Shown one piece after another: positions 43,326 through 51,967 of a stretch of DNA of 64,000 nucleotides. The notes under the pieces are model-generated. The model was given only the letters and a program-made list of their open reading frames with translations, was not told the origin of the DNA and did not search any database. Where the stretch lies: NCBI RefSeq assembly GCF_013466425.1, contig NZ_CP059165.1, positions 1,736,001-1,800,000 of the forward strand, given 5' to 3'. Source of the DNA: Mycobacterium vicinigordonae. GTDB lineage: Bacteria > Actinomycetota > Actinomycetes > Mycobacteriales > Mycobacteriaceae. Every line of letters starts with the position of its first letter. Position 1 is the first letter of the stretch. The translations under genes were made by a program, and so were the position numbers.

Positions 43326-43559
43326 TCACGAGGCCTTGGCGTACCGACGAACCAGGTCGTGGTCGCCGAATGTACCGTTGTGCTGCTGGCCGTAGGTGTC
43401 GCTGCCGAAAAACGTCCACTTCTTCGGTCCGCTCTGCGGCCCGCTGATCATCTTGACCACGTAACGCAATTCGGTGGGGCGCAGCGTGCCGATCGTGTCA
43501 CCGACTCGAATCTCTGACGGATGAATTTCGGGCGCATCGGACCAATTCTGGATAACCAT
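43326..43559 (-). CDS. 77-residue hypothetical protein
   Basis: A small soluble protein with a beta-rich look (EIRVGDTIGTLRPTELRYVVKMI, KKWTFFGSDTYGQQHNGTFGDHDLVRRY). GGTAGAG precedes the ATG. No family recognised. The 280 bp beyond it (43560-43839) holds nothing I can support. Confidence 0.5.
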   Translation of the reverse strand: MVIQNWSDAPEIHPSEIRVGDTIGTLRPTELRYVVKMISGPQSGPKKWTFFGSDTYGQQHNGTFGDHDLVRRYAKAS

Positions 43560-43839
43560 CTCTACCCGTCCTCGTCGTTGTTGCCGCTACTGTACGCCCG
43601 CTGCGCGAAGCCGCCCATCGCGGTCGGGGTTGCGGTGGTGGCGTACCATCAACACCGAGCCGTTTCGTTGTCGGCGGTGGTGTTCTGCGGTCAGCTGTGG
43701 ATCAGGGCCATGGGCAATGTGATTCCTCCGTCGTCCCGCGCCCGTGGGGCGGTCGAATTCGACCGTGAAGGAATAGCATCGCGATGAATCCTCCCTATTC
43801 GCACCGCCTGGTGTGCGTCCCACCGATGGGGCCGATTCG

Positions 43840-44301
43840 GTGACATATCCGTTGAGCGGGCGGCGCCGGTCGACTCCCATCCGGCTCACCCTGGCCAGCG
43901 AGCTCGGCCATGATATCGACGGAGCATGGTGGCCGCGAACGGACCGAATAAGCGGCGAGTTGCCCGATCTCGTCGCAGCTGTTGGTGCCCGACTCGGCGA
44001 AATCTGCGAAATCACCATCAACTGGCCGCCACTGCAGCGGCCGCCTGACTTGAATTGGCAAGGCTGGCAGCGCAGGAACCAACACGTGATAGTCCTGGAA
44101 AGCGAGAATGCCTGTGCCAAAGTGCTGATCGTGCCGTATAACACGCACAGCGCCCTGGCGATGATGGTGTTGCGTCGCGCCGCGAAGCTTCACGTCTCCA
44201 TGGCCGACCGGGAAACCGCGTCATTCCGGACTGCCGGGTCGATCCTATGCGCCGCCATGCAACAACTGGCGCCAAATCCTTCATCGATCGCGTCGTTGTA
44301 A
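43840..44301 (+). CDS. DUF5994-family protein
   Basis: A 153-residue protein starting at the GTG at 43840 (TYPLSGRRRSTPIRLTL). The signature DIDGAWWPRT followed by ELPDLVAAVGARLG and LNWQGWQRR is typical of the actinobacterial DUF5994 family. Function unknown. A GTG/ATG choice upstream (43813) would add nine residues. Confidence 0.65.
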   Translation: MTYPLSGRRRSTPIRLTLASELGHDIDGAWWPRTDRISGELPDLVAAVGARLGEICEITINWPPLQRPPDLNWQGWQRRNQHVIVLESENACAKVLIVPYNTHSALAMMVLRRAAKLHVSMADRETASFRTAGSILCAAMQQLAPNPSSIASL

Positions 44302-44339
44302 GCACTCATGGGCGCCGCCGGGTACGTCAACACGCACGG

Positions 44340-46136
44340 CTACGTGAACCGCCCCAGCACCCGGCGAACCAGGCCTTCACCTTCCGGCGGCCGGCGATTG
44401 GCGTACGGCCACGGTTCGTTGCGTTCGGGTACCGACGCCGTTCTGGCCTGCTTGAGCTGCATTCGCAAGTACTGTCGCAGCTCGTGTAGTTCCATTTCTT
44501 CCCAGCGGTTCTGAGCTTCTATCGGATCGGCCGTGAGGTCGTAGAGCTCCCATTGGTCGTCGATCGGATCGGTTCGATACGCCTCGCCGCCAATTCCGTT
44601 GGCGGCCAAATGGCGCACGCCGGGTTCGGTCCAGGTGGCCGGATCGTCGAAGGTACGGACCAGTTTCCACAGATGGCCGCCTCCGCCGTTCGCCTCGTCG
44701 ACCCGAACCACCAGGCCCTCGAAGTTGGACGCTACATGCGCTGGCAGCTTGATGCGAAGGGGCGCAGGAGGATTCGTGTTTCTGCCGAGCTGGCGTGAGA
44801 ACGCCGAGGCGCCGGTGTCGCCTTCGAGGACATTGTCGCGCGTCATCAGATAGACCGCCCGACCCTCGTCGGCCGCGGCGCCCGCCACGACCGGCATCAA
44901 GTCTTGGCCCGGCAGCGGGTGGACCTCCGAAAACGACTCGGCCAGCTCGGCCGCGACGGCGTCGACGTCGATACCAGCGGCGCCGAGCAGCGTCGGCACC
45001 AAGTCTATGTGTGACGTCGGTGCCGAAACCGAGCGCGCCACAGTGGCTTTCGCGCCAACTCGGGCGACGACGAATGGCACCCGGGTGGCCTCGTCGTAGA
45101 GGTTGAACCATTTCTGATGAAGTCCGCCGTGCGCCCCTAACAACTCGCCGTGATCGGACGTGCGCACCAGGACGGCGTCTTCGGATCCACCCTCGGTCAC
45201 TGCGCGGCGCACCCGGTCGATAGGTCCGTCGACCTCGGCGTGCAAACGATAGTAGAGGTCACGGTAGCGCTGCGCCCCGCGCGTGTAGGTGCGACTGATC
45301 GCCGGCGACGGTCCGTAGCCGGAGTAGTACGCCTCGCGGAAAGCGATCTGCGCTGCCGGCTTGGTGGCCAGATCCTCCTCGGCCGTTGGCGGCGGCGCTA
45401 CCGCGGGCGGGTCCAGCGGCGACGGTTGCACCGGACTGCGCAGAGCCCAGGCCGGGAACAGGACAATGTCATGCGGATTGACGAAGCTGGCCACCAACAG
45501 AAATGGACGAAGCGCGGCCTTTTCCCCGGCCCGGCGCCGGGCATAACGGTCTTCCAGCCACGCCACCACCCGATCGGCGATCAGCGGGTCGCGACGGAAA
45601 CCGCTGTTGGCGTTGCCGGCGCCGTGCGGCTCGGGGCCGACCCAGCCTGAAAAGCCATACGCAGCAAGGGGATCAGCGTCGAGATAACGCTGCACGGCGT
45701 CTGGGTCGACGACGCCGTCATCGTCGTTGGTAGCCAGAGATCCGCCGGTCTTCGGGTCCTCGAGGTCGGCGTGCGAGATGTGCCACTTGCCGTCGTAATG
45801 GGTGTCATAGCCGGCTGCCCGGAACCAGTTACCAAGGGTGGGGACCTCGCCGGCGCGCAGCCAGCGCAGCCGGGAATCGTCGAAGCGCTTGCCGATGCCG
45901 TCGGTTTGCGTGACGCCGTGGAGGTCAGGGTACTGGCCGGTGAAGATCGTCGGGCGACTCGGCACGCAGGCGAGCGAGCCGGTGTAGTGCCGGGTGAAGT
46001 TGATGCCGTGCTCGTCGAACCAGCGTCGCCCAGGCAGGGTTCGCCGCCGCCAGGCCAGCAGTTCGGCCGATTCGTAGGGCGGGATCGCCCGCTCCTCGTC
46101 GGTCATCAGGATGACGATGTCGGGGCGTTCAGACAT
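44340..46136 (-). CDS. Type I sulfatase (alkaline-phosphatase superfamily)
   Basis: A 598-residue sulfatase. The site to be converted to formylglycine is C57 in C-V-P-S-R (residues 57-61). Metal-binding residues are D13 and E14 (MTDEER), a later NP-H-D segment (FVNPHDIVLFP), and DHGELLGAHG. There is no signal peptide, so it should be cytosolic, as expected for substrate activation by a cytosolic formylglycine-generating enzyme. It is coupled to the SRPBCC gene upstream (8-bp overlap). It matches the position of M. tuberculosis Rv3077. Confidence 0.85.
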   Translation of the reverse strand: MSERPDIVILMTDEERAIPPYESAELLAWRRRTLPGRRWFDEHGINFTRHYTGSLACVPSRPTIFTGQYPDLHGVTQTDGIGKRFDDSRLRWLRAGEVPTLGNWFRAAGYDTHYDGKWHISHADLEDPKTGGSLATNDDDGVVDPDAVQRYLDADPLAAYGFSGWVGPEPHGAGNANSGFRRDPLIADRVVAWLEDRYARRRAGEKAALRPFLLVASFVNPHDIVLFPAWALRSPVQPSPLDPPAVAPPPTAEEDLATKPAAQIAFREAYYSGYGPSPAISRTYTRGAQRYRDLYYRLHAEVDGPIDRVRRAVTEGGSEDAVLVRTSDHGELLGAHGGLHQKWFNLYDEATRVPFVVARVGAKATVARSVSAPTSHIDLVPTLLGAAGIDVDAVAAELAESFSEVHPLPGQDLMPVVAGAAADEGRAVYLMTRDNVLEGDTGASAFSRQLGRNTNPPAPLRIKLPAHVASNFEGLVVRVDEANGGGGHLWKLVRTFDDPATWTEPGVRHLAANGIGGEAYRTDPIDDQWELYDLTADPIEAQNRWEEMELHELRQYLRMQLKQARTASVPERNEPWPYANRRPPEGEGLVRRVLGRFT

Positions 46137-46578
46137 GGGTGTTCTCCAATCGTCGTGCCAACCCGGCGAGCAGCTTGTCGGACTGCTTGGCCAGCACGCG
46201 CAGCGCTACCCACTCCGCCATCCGGGCGGGCCGGCCGGCGCCGACCTCGACTGTGCTGATCAGTGCGACCAGCGTTCCCGGCCCCGACGGGCGCAGCGTC
46301 CAGCGGTTGGCGACCGTGCGCAGCCGTTTCGGCAGGCCTTCGATGTCATAGGCGAGCGCACCAGGTGGGTCGAACTCGGTGATGCGTTCCACCAGCGCAT
46401 TGGGGCCCACCTGCACGCGGCGGGTAGTGCCCAGCGCAGCGCCGCCGGGTCCGTGGTTGAGCACGCACGAGTGGTCGATGTCGTCGGCCCAGCTGCTCAG
46501 GCGGCCGAAATCGGCCAGTACATCCCAAATCTGCTGGGGCTGCGCCGCTAGGGTTCGGCTTCGGCTGATCTCTGCCAC
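46129..46578 (-). CDS. SRPBCC (START-like) domain protein
   Basis: A protein of about 149 residues with the SRPBCC pattern: SRSRTLAAQPQQIWDVLADFGRLSSWADDI at the N-terminus, GTTRRVQVGPNALVERITEFDPPGALAYDI, and a long C-terminal helix. These domains bind hydrophobic ligands. The start is uncertain: GTG 46578 fits the fold, while TTG 46590 or an upstream ATG are possible. It is upstream of and overlapping the sulfatase. Confidence 0.7.
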   Translation of the reverse strand: MAEISRSRTLAAQPQQIWDVLADFGRLSSWADDIDHSCVLNHGPGGAALGTTRRVQVGPNALVERITEFDPPGALAYDIEGLPKRLRTVANRWTLRPSGPGTLVALISTVEVGAGRPARMAEWVALRVLAKQSDKLLAGLARRLENTHV

Positions 46579-46700
46579 CTCGACATCCAAGCACCTTTCG
46601 GCGACCAGATCGTCGAGAGGCGGTGATCGGCCGTCGCCTCGCCCCACACAGCCGGATGCTACGCAGATGCTCAGCATCCGAGGGCAGAACCGGATCCACA

Positions 46701-47684
46701 ATGACCAAGGCAGATGAAGTCGAAGTCGGTCTGGGCTCAGCTCCAACGGTCGCTACGGTTAGGGACGTGTACGAACACGTCAACACCGACACGACAGACC
46801 CCGCCGACATCGGCTCACGCATCGACCCCGTGCTGGCGCGCAGTTGGCTGCTGGTCAATGGCACGCACGCGGACAGGTTCGAGGCTGCGGCGCATTCACG
46901 AGCAGACATCGTCGTACTGGACATCGAGGACGCCGTCGCACCCAAGGACAAGGTCAGCGCGCGTGACAACGTGGTGCGGTGGCTGTCGGAGGACAACAAC
47001 GACTGGGTTCGGATCAACGGTTTCGGCACACCCTGGTGGGCTGACGATCTCGCGAAGCTGGCCGACACCGCGGTGGGTGGTGTGATGCTGGCGATGGTCG
47101 AGTCGGTGGACCACGTCACCGAGACCGCCAAGCGACTGCCCAGCGTGCCCATTGTGGCGTTGGTCGAGACCGCTCGGGGGCTCGAACGCATCACCGAGAT
47201 CGCCGCCGCCAAGGGCACTTTCCGCTTGGCGTTCGGTATCGGAGACTTTCGTCGCGATACCGGTTTCGGTGAAGACCCATCGACGCTGGCCTACGCGCGG
47301 TCCCGGTTCACCATCGCGGCCAAGGCCGCCGGCCTGCCCAGTGCGATCGACGGGCCGACCATCGGGTCCAATCCGCTCAAGCTGATCGAGGCATCGGCGG
47401 TTTCCGTCGAATTCGGCATGACCGGAAAGATCTGCCTATCGCCCGACCAGTGCGTGGTGGTGAACGAGGGCTTGTCGCCCTCGCAGGAGGAAATCGGTTG
47501 GGCGAAAGAGTTTTTTGCGGAGTTCGAACGCGATGGGGGAGAGATTCGTAACGGGTCGGACCTTCCTCGCATTGCCCGGGCGACCAAGATTCTCGACCTG
47601 GCCCGGTCCTATGGCATCGTTTCGGTGGAATTCGAAGACGACCAAGGGCACTCGCCGGCCCCGTCGGACACCTACCATTACTGA
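46701..47684 (+). CDS. HpcH/CitE-type CoA-ester lyase or aldolase
   Basis: A 327-residue TIM-barrel protein. Signatures are RADIVVLDIEDAVAPKDK (metal-binding acidic residues), VRINGFGTPWW, VALVETARGLERITEIA with the metal-binding Glu, and GDFRRDTG. It probably cleaves or forms a beta-hydroxyacyl-CoA. An internal GTG at 46767 is an alternative start. It occupies the Rv3075c position in the conserved block. Confidence 0.8.
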   Translation: MTKADEVEVGLGSAPTVATVRDVYEHVNTDTTDPADIGSRIDPVLARSWLLVNGTHADRFEAAAHSRADIVVLDIEDAVAPKDKVSARDNVVRWLSEDNNDWVRINGFGTPWWADDLAKLADTAVGGVMLAMVESVDHVTETAKRLPSVPIVALVETARGLERITEIAAAKGTFRLAFGIGDFRRDTGFGEDPSTLAYARSRFTIAAKAAGLPSAIDGPTIGSNPLKLIEASAVSVEFGMTGKICLSPDQCVVVNEGLSPSQEEIGWAKEFFAEFERDGGEIRNGSDLPRIARATKILDLARSYGIVSVEFEDDQGHSPAPSDTYHY

Positions 47685-47689
47685 GCGCC

Positions 47690-48046
47690 ATGGCAGAGAT
47701 CCGCACGGCAAGGGTTTACGACGACGTTGCCTCCGGCGACGGTCAACGAGTGCTGGTGGACCGGCTATGGCCGCGCGGCATCCGCAAGGACGATCCGCGC
47801 GTCGGGATCTGGCTCAAAGATGTTGCGCCGTCGAAAGAGCTACGCGAGTGGTATCACCACGAACCGGAGCGTTTCGACGAATTCGCGTCGCGCTACCGAG
47901 CCGAACTCGCCGGCAACCCGGCGCTGGGCGAACTGCGCAAACTGACCGAGCGGGGTGTCGTGACGCTGGTGACCGCGACCCGCGAGGTTGCTGGGAGTGA
48001 CGCTGCCGTATTGGCCGAGCTGCTCGGTGGCCAGCCCACGGCGTAA
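47690..48046 (+). CDS. DUF488-family protein
   Basis: A 118-residue protein with the full DUF488 pattern: RVLVDRLWPRGIRKDD, WLKDVAPSKELREWYHHEPERFDEF, then the Leu/Val-rich VTLVTATRE end. The biochemical role is unknown. It is 5 bp downstream of the CitE-like gene. Confidence 0.85.
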   Translation: MAEIRTARVYDDVASGDGQRVLVDRLWPRGIRKDDPRVGIWLKDVAPSKELREWYHHEPERFDEFASRYRAELAGNPALGELRKLTERGVVTLVTATREVAGSDAAVLAELLGGQPTA

Positions 48047-48148
48047 AGCTATTGGCGCTGAACGGCCCATTGCTGCTGCGCGCCTTGGCCAATGGTGTTG
48101 AACCGCTACGTTTCGACCGCTTGGTCGATTGCTGCGGGGCTGCGCCGT

Positions 48149-49240
48149 TCAGTAATCGTACTCGGCCAGCGGCGTCTCGGGTTTGTGTTCGGGTCCGTTT
48201 ACGGTCATGGCGGCCGGCACCATCTCGCTGGTCACCAGTCCGTGGTGGCCGGTGAGTTCGTCGATTATGTCGAAGCTGCGGGCGATGGCCTGGGGTGTGT
48301 CGACGACGATCGTCGTCACCGGCACCTGGCGGGCAAGCTGGAAAAGCTTGTCTCCTTGCGGTTTATGGTTGCCGTAGAAGCCCCAGATGCCACGCAGCAC
48401 GGTTGCACCGCGAGCCGCCTGAGACTGCATCAGTTGCTGGACGATGGCGCGGTGGATCGGCTGGGTTTCGTCGTGGCCCACCGCCGCGGTGTGCACCATG
48501 AGCTTTTGCCACAGCGTGCGGCCCTGGCTGTCGGTCGGCGGCAATTCCTGTGGGCGGGATAGTAATTCACCGTCTCGCTTGCACAGTCGCACCCGCTCGA
48601 TGGTCAGCAACGGTTCGGCCAACACCGTGGCCAGTTCGGTTGCCGCGGCCGATACCTGGGTGGGTGACCCGACTGCGATGATCATCTGCGGCACATTGAC
48701 GTTACGGCCGAAGAACTTCGCCCGTCGGCGTTGGCCGTGTGCGGTTCCGTCAACACCGAGAAGCACCGTGGCGCCGGCGAATCCATGCTGGTGCAGAAGT
48801 TCGCAAATGGCGTAGTGGGCGTAGGCTCCCAGGACGCGCACCTGCCGGCCGACGTAGATGGTCAGCTTGGCGGCATCGTCGCTGTCGATAGTGCTGAGCG
48901 CGTCGGTGCCGCTGTCTTTGGTGACCAGGTGCGCGCGCTCCAGTGTCACCATCCCGCGGCCGGTCATTGCCGTCACATCGTTGACCACCGCGCGGATCTT
49001 CGACTCGATGTCGACGGCGGCGATCGTGACCGGCGGATCCTCGGACAGGCTCAGCGAGCTGTCGCTGCGCAGGTCACCTTTGGGACCGAAACTTGCGATA
49101 CCGCGCAGCATCACGCTGGTGGCGATGTCGTGGGAGCCGAACAGATCCAGCATGCCGTCGGCCAGGAATCGCTGGGGTTCGGCGACGACCCGCTGGCGCT
49201 CGCCGAAGTAGGCGGTCAGTTTGAGGCTCTGCTCGCTCAT
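48149..49240 (-). CDS. Protein with two DUF190 domains, in operon with CrcB
   Basis: A 363-residue soluble protein made of two DUF190 repeats: the first about 1-105 (LKLTAYFGERQRV ... LVTKD), then a middle repeat (LTIYVGRQVR... AYAHYAICELLHQHGFAGATVLLGVDG) and a degenerate third-like part near 215-340 (HRAIVQQLMQSQAARGATVLRGIWGFYG). DUF190 belongs to the PII-like ferredoxin-fold group. Its ATG overlaps the crcB stop. A regulatory role on the CrcB fluoride channel is inferred from linkage. Confidence 0.8.
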   Translation of the reverse strand: MSEQSLKLTAYFGERQRVVAEPQRFLADGMLDLFGSHDIATSVMLRGIASFGPKGDLRSDSSLSLSEDPPVTIAAVDIESKIRAVVNDVTAMTGRGMVTLERAHLVTKDSGTDALSTIDSDDAAKLTIYVGRQVRVLGAYAHYAICELLHQHGFAGATVLLGVDGTAHGQRRRAKFFGRNVNVPQMIIAVGSPTQVSAAATELATVLAEPLLTIERVRLCKRDGELLSRPQELPPTDSQGRTLWQKLMVHTAAVGHDETQPIHRAIVQQLMQSQAARGATVLRGIWGFYGNHKPQGDKLFQLARQVPVTTIVVDTPQAIARSFDIIDELTGHHGLVTSEMVPAAMTVNGPEHKPETPLAEYDY

Positions 49241-49605
49241 ATCAGCCCCGCAATCCGCTGGCCCAGAACGACCGCGGCCAAACCGAGGACCACGCTGACC
49301 GCGAGATTGGCGAACGCTGGGAGCAATTGGCGTTCTTCGCTCAGCCGCTGGGTTTCCAGCATCCAGGTGGAAAAGGTGGTGTAGGCGCCGACGAATGCGG
49401 TACCGGCCAGCAGCGCCATGTCTTTGGGTAGGGCCAGGTCCCCGAGGAAGCCCAGCAGCGCGGCACCAGTGATGTTGACGGTCAGCGTGCCGTACGGAAA
49501 GGGGCGGGCCATGCGGTGGGCGACCGTGCGATCCACCAGGAATCGCAATACCGACCCGAGACCACCGATGAGCATGACGCCGAGCCATACCAGGAGCGTC
49601 GTCAT
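49237..49605 (-). CDS. crcB: CrcB/Fluc fluoride channel subunit 2
   Basis: A 122-residue four-helix protein with the CrcB signatures [30 protein letters not shown] and [13 protein letters not shown], where the central Phe/Thr line the fluoride pore. Two subunits assemble antiparallel; this one forms a heterodimer pair with the next gene. Starts and stops overlap on both sides (ATGA). Confidence 0.9.
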   Translation of the reverse strand: MTTLLVWLGVMLIGGLGSVLRFLVDRTVAHRMARPFPYGTLTVNITGAALLGFLGDLALPKDMALLAGTAFVGAYTTFSTWMLETQRLSEERQLLPAFANLAVSVVLGLAAVVLGQRIAGLI

Positions 49606-49997
49606 CGGATCCGCGCCCGGCGTACCAGTGCGGTGGCCAAGTACACCGACAGCAGACCGAGCGCGATGCTGACCACCGTGTAGGTGGCGGCCAGCATGTA
49701 GTGGCCGTGCTCGATCATCGTCACCGTCTCGACCTGCATCGTTGAGAAGGTGGTCAGTCCGCCGCAGAATCCGGTGCCGAGCAGTGGGCGTCGGTAACTG
49801 GACAGTGGTAGTCGTTCCAGGAGGCGGGTGGTGAAGTAACCCACCAGGAACGCGCCCACGATGTTGACCACAAATGTCGGCCACGGCCATCGCGCCGGGT
49901 CAGGAACGGCAAGGGTGGCTAGCCCCGCCCGGGCCAGCGACCCCAAGGCTCCACCGGCGAAGATCGCGGTCAGCTCCCGATAGTCGTGGCGTGCCAC
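49602..49997 (-). CDS. crcB: CrcB/Fluc fluoride channel subunit 1
   Basis: A 131-residue CrcB protein with [26 protein letters not shown] and [15 protein letters not shown]. It is the first gene of the crcB-crcB-DUF190 operon, with a GTG start. It is divergent from pgm. I see no fluoride riboswitch fold in the short upstream gap. Confidence 0.9.
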   Translation of the reverse strand: MARHDYRELTAIFAGGALGSLARAGLATLAVPDPARWPWPTFVVNIVGAFLVGYFTTRLLERLPLSSYRRPLLGTGFCGGLTTFSTMQVETVTMIEHGHYMLAATYTVVSIALGLLSVYLATALVRRARIR

Positions 49998-50077
49998 TGG
50001 CTGTTTCCCTTCGGTATGCGGAGTGTGCGCATATGCAGCCTATGGCGGGATATGGACCATGGGCAGAATTGGTAGGC

Positions 50078-51709
50078 ATGGCCCACCCGCGCGCCGGTCA
50101 GCCGGCACAACCCGAAGACCTCGTCGACCTGCCGCACCTGGTGACGGCGTATTACTCGGTGACGCCCGATCCCGACGACGTCGCTCAGCAGGTGGTATTC
50201 GGCACGTCGGGGCACCGCGGTTCGGCGCTCAACGGCGCGTTCAACGAGGCTCACATCCTGGCCATTACGCAGGCGATCGTCGAGTATCGCACCGCGCAGG
50301 GGACAACGGGGCCGTTGTTCATCGGCCGCGACACCCACGGACTCTCCGAGCCCGCCTGGGTGTCGGCGCTGGAGGTACTGGCCGGCAACGATCTGCTGGT
50401 GATGGTTGATTCGCGTGACCGGTACACCCCGACGCCCGCGGTGAGCCATGCCATCTTGACGTACAACCGCGGCCGAACTGAGGCGTTGGCCGACGGAATT
50501 GTGGTCACACCATCGCACAATCCGCCATCGGACGGAGGATTCAAATACAACCCACCCAACGGCGGTCCGGCAGACTCCGCGGCAACCGGTAAGATTGCCA
50601 AGCGCGCCAACGAGATTCTGCGCGACGGCTTGTCGGCGGTGCGTCGGGTTCCGTTGGCTCGGGCGTTGGGTGCGGCGCAGCGGCACGACTATCTGGGTTT
50701 GTATGTCGACGACCTGCCGAACGTGGTCGACATCGACGCAGTGCGTTCGGCGGGGGTGCGGATCGGCGCCGATCCGTTGGGTGGGGCAAGCGTCGATTAC
50801 TGGGGCGAGATCGCTTCCCGGCACCGGCTGGACTTGACGGTGGTCAATCCGCTGGTGGATGCGACCTGGCGGTTCATGACCCTGGATCACGACGGCAAGA
50901 TCCGGATGGACTGCAGCTCGCCCGATGCGATGGCGTCATTGATTGCCAACCGTGATCGCTATCAGATCGCCACCGGCAACGACGCCGACTCCGACCGGCA
51001 CGGCATCGTTACCCCGGATGGGGGACTGCTGAACCCGAATCACTATCTGGCTGTGGCGATCGATTACCTGTTTGCGCATCGGCCCGCATGGCCTGCGGAC
51101 CTCGGGGTGGGCAAGACGGCGGTGAGTTCGTCGATCATCGACAAGGTGGTAGCCGGTCTGCGGAAGCCCTTGGTGGAGGTGCCGGTCGGGTTCAAGTGGT
51201 TCGTTGACGGATTGGCCAGTGGCACAATAGGTTTCGGTGGCGAGGAGTCGGCGGGGGCGTCGTTCCTGCGCCGGGATGGGTCGGTGTGGACGACGGATAA
51301 GGACGGCATCATCCTCGCTTTGCTGGCTTCGGAGATTCTGGCGGTGACCGGTGTGAGTCCGTCGCAGCGGTATGCGGAGTTGACTTCGTCGTACGGCGCG
51401 CCGGTGTACGCGCGAGTGGATGCGCCCGCCTCGCGCGAGCAGAAGGCGCGGTTGTCCCGGTTGTCGGCCGAGGAGATTTCTGCGACCGAGCTGGCGGGGG
51501 AGCCGATTCTGGCGAAGCTGACGAAGGCGCCGGGTAACGGAGCTGCACTGGGTGGACTGAAGGTGACCACCAAGAATGCGTGGTTCGCGGCGCGGCCGTC
51601 GGGCACCGAGGATGTCTACAAGATCTACGCCGAGTCGTTTCTGGGACCCGCGCACCTGGCTGAGGTGCAGGAGGTGGCCCGGCAGGTGGTCAACCAGGCC
51701 ATCGGGTAA
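50078..51709 (+). CDS. pgm: Phosphoglucomutase (alpha-D-glucose 1,6-bisphosphate-dependent)
   Basis: A 543-residue enzyme interconverting glucose-1-phosphate and glucose-6-phosphate. The catalytic phosphoserine loop is VVTPSHNPPSDGG, the metal loop is GNDADSDRHG, the sugar loop GGEESAGASF, and the phosphate-binding loop ARPSGTEDVYKIY. The ATG at 50078 (MAHPRAGQPAQPEDL) matches the start I recall for M. tuberculosis PgmA (Rv3068c). A longer frame upstream is open. Confidence 0.95.
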   Translation: MAHPRAGQPAQPEDLVDLPHLVTAYYSVTPDPDDVAQQVVFGTSGHRGSALNGAFNEAHILAITQAIVEYRTAQGTTGPLFIGRDTHGLSEPAWVSALEVLAGNDLLVMVDSRDRYTPTPAVSHAILTYNRGRTEALADGIVVTPSHNPPSDGGFKYNPPNGGPADSAATGKIAKRANEILRDGLSAVRRVPLARALGAAQRHDYLGLYVDDLPNVVDIDAVRSAGVRIGADPLGGASVDYWGEIASRHRLDLTVVNPLVDATWRFMTLDHDGKIRMDCSSPDAMASLIANRDRYQIATGNDADSDRHGIVTPDGGLLNPNHYLAVAIDYLFAHRPAWPADLGVGKTAVSSSIIDKVVAGLRKPLVEVPVGFKWFVDGLASGTIGFGGEESAGASFLRRDGSVWTTDKDGIILALLASEILAVTGVSPSQRYAELTSSYGAPVYARVDAPASREQKARLSRLSAEEISATELAGEPILAKLTKAPGNGAALGGLKVTTKNAWFAARPSGTEDVYKIYAESFLGPAHLAEVQEVARQVVNQAIG

Positions 51710-51817
51710 ACCTAGGTTAGCCCACGGGGCCGTTATTGTTTCCTGAAAGCGATCGCTCTGGCCAGCGGTTTTGAACGCGTGTGGCCGGTGGTGTAGCTTC
51801 GATGAGCACGACTTCTC

Positions 51818-51890
51818 GGGGCTATGGCGCAGCTGGTAGCGCACCACACTGGCAGTGTGGGGGTCAGGGGTTCGAGTCCCCTTAGCTCCA
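51818..51890 (+). tRNA. tRNA-Ala (anticodon GGC)
   Basis: A cloverleaf can be folded by eye: acceptor GGGGCTA/TAGCTCC, anticodon stem CCACA/TGTGG with loop CTGGCAG (anticodon GGC), and T-arm AGGGGTTCGAGTCCCCT. The discriminator is A and the CCA end is not encoded. It borders the integrated island and is the likely attachment site. Confidence 0.9.
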
Positions 51891-51896
51891 CCGGAA

Positions 51897-51928
51897 AAAC
51901 CCGCTCTGACCTGCATCGGAGCGGGTTT
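51897..51928 (+). terminator. Rho-independent-type terminator downstream of tRNA-Ala
   Basis: A 10-bp perfect stem AAACCCGCTC/GAGCGGGTTT with a 12-nt loop directly after the tRNA, without a long U tract. It may also form part of the attachment-site region. Confidence 0.65.
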
Positions 51929-51967
51929 AGTCGTTAGCTGAGCGGGTGCGGCACGAGGCCGAATGTC

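Noticed and set aside
49998..50077. A fluoride riboswitch upstream of the crcB operon
   Set aside because: The gap before the divergent gene is short and I could not find the conserved pseudoknot sequence by eye.
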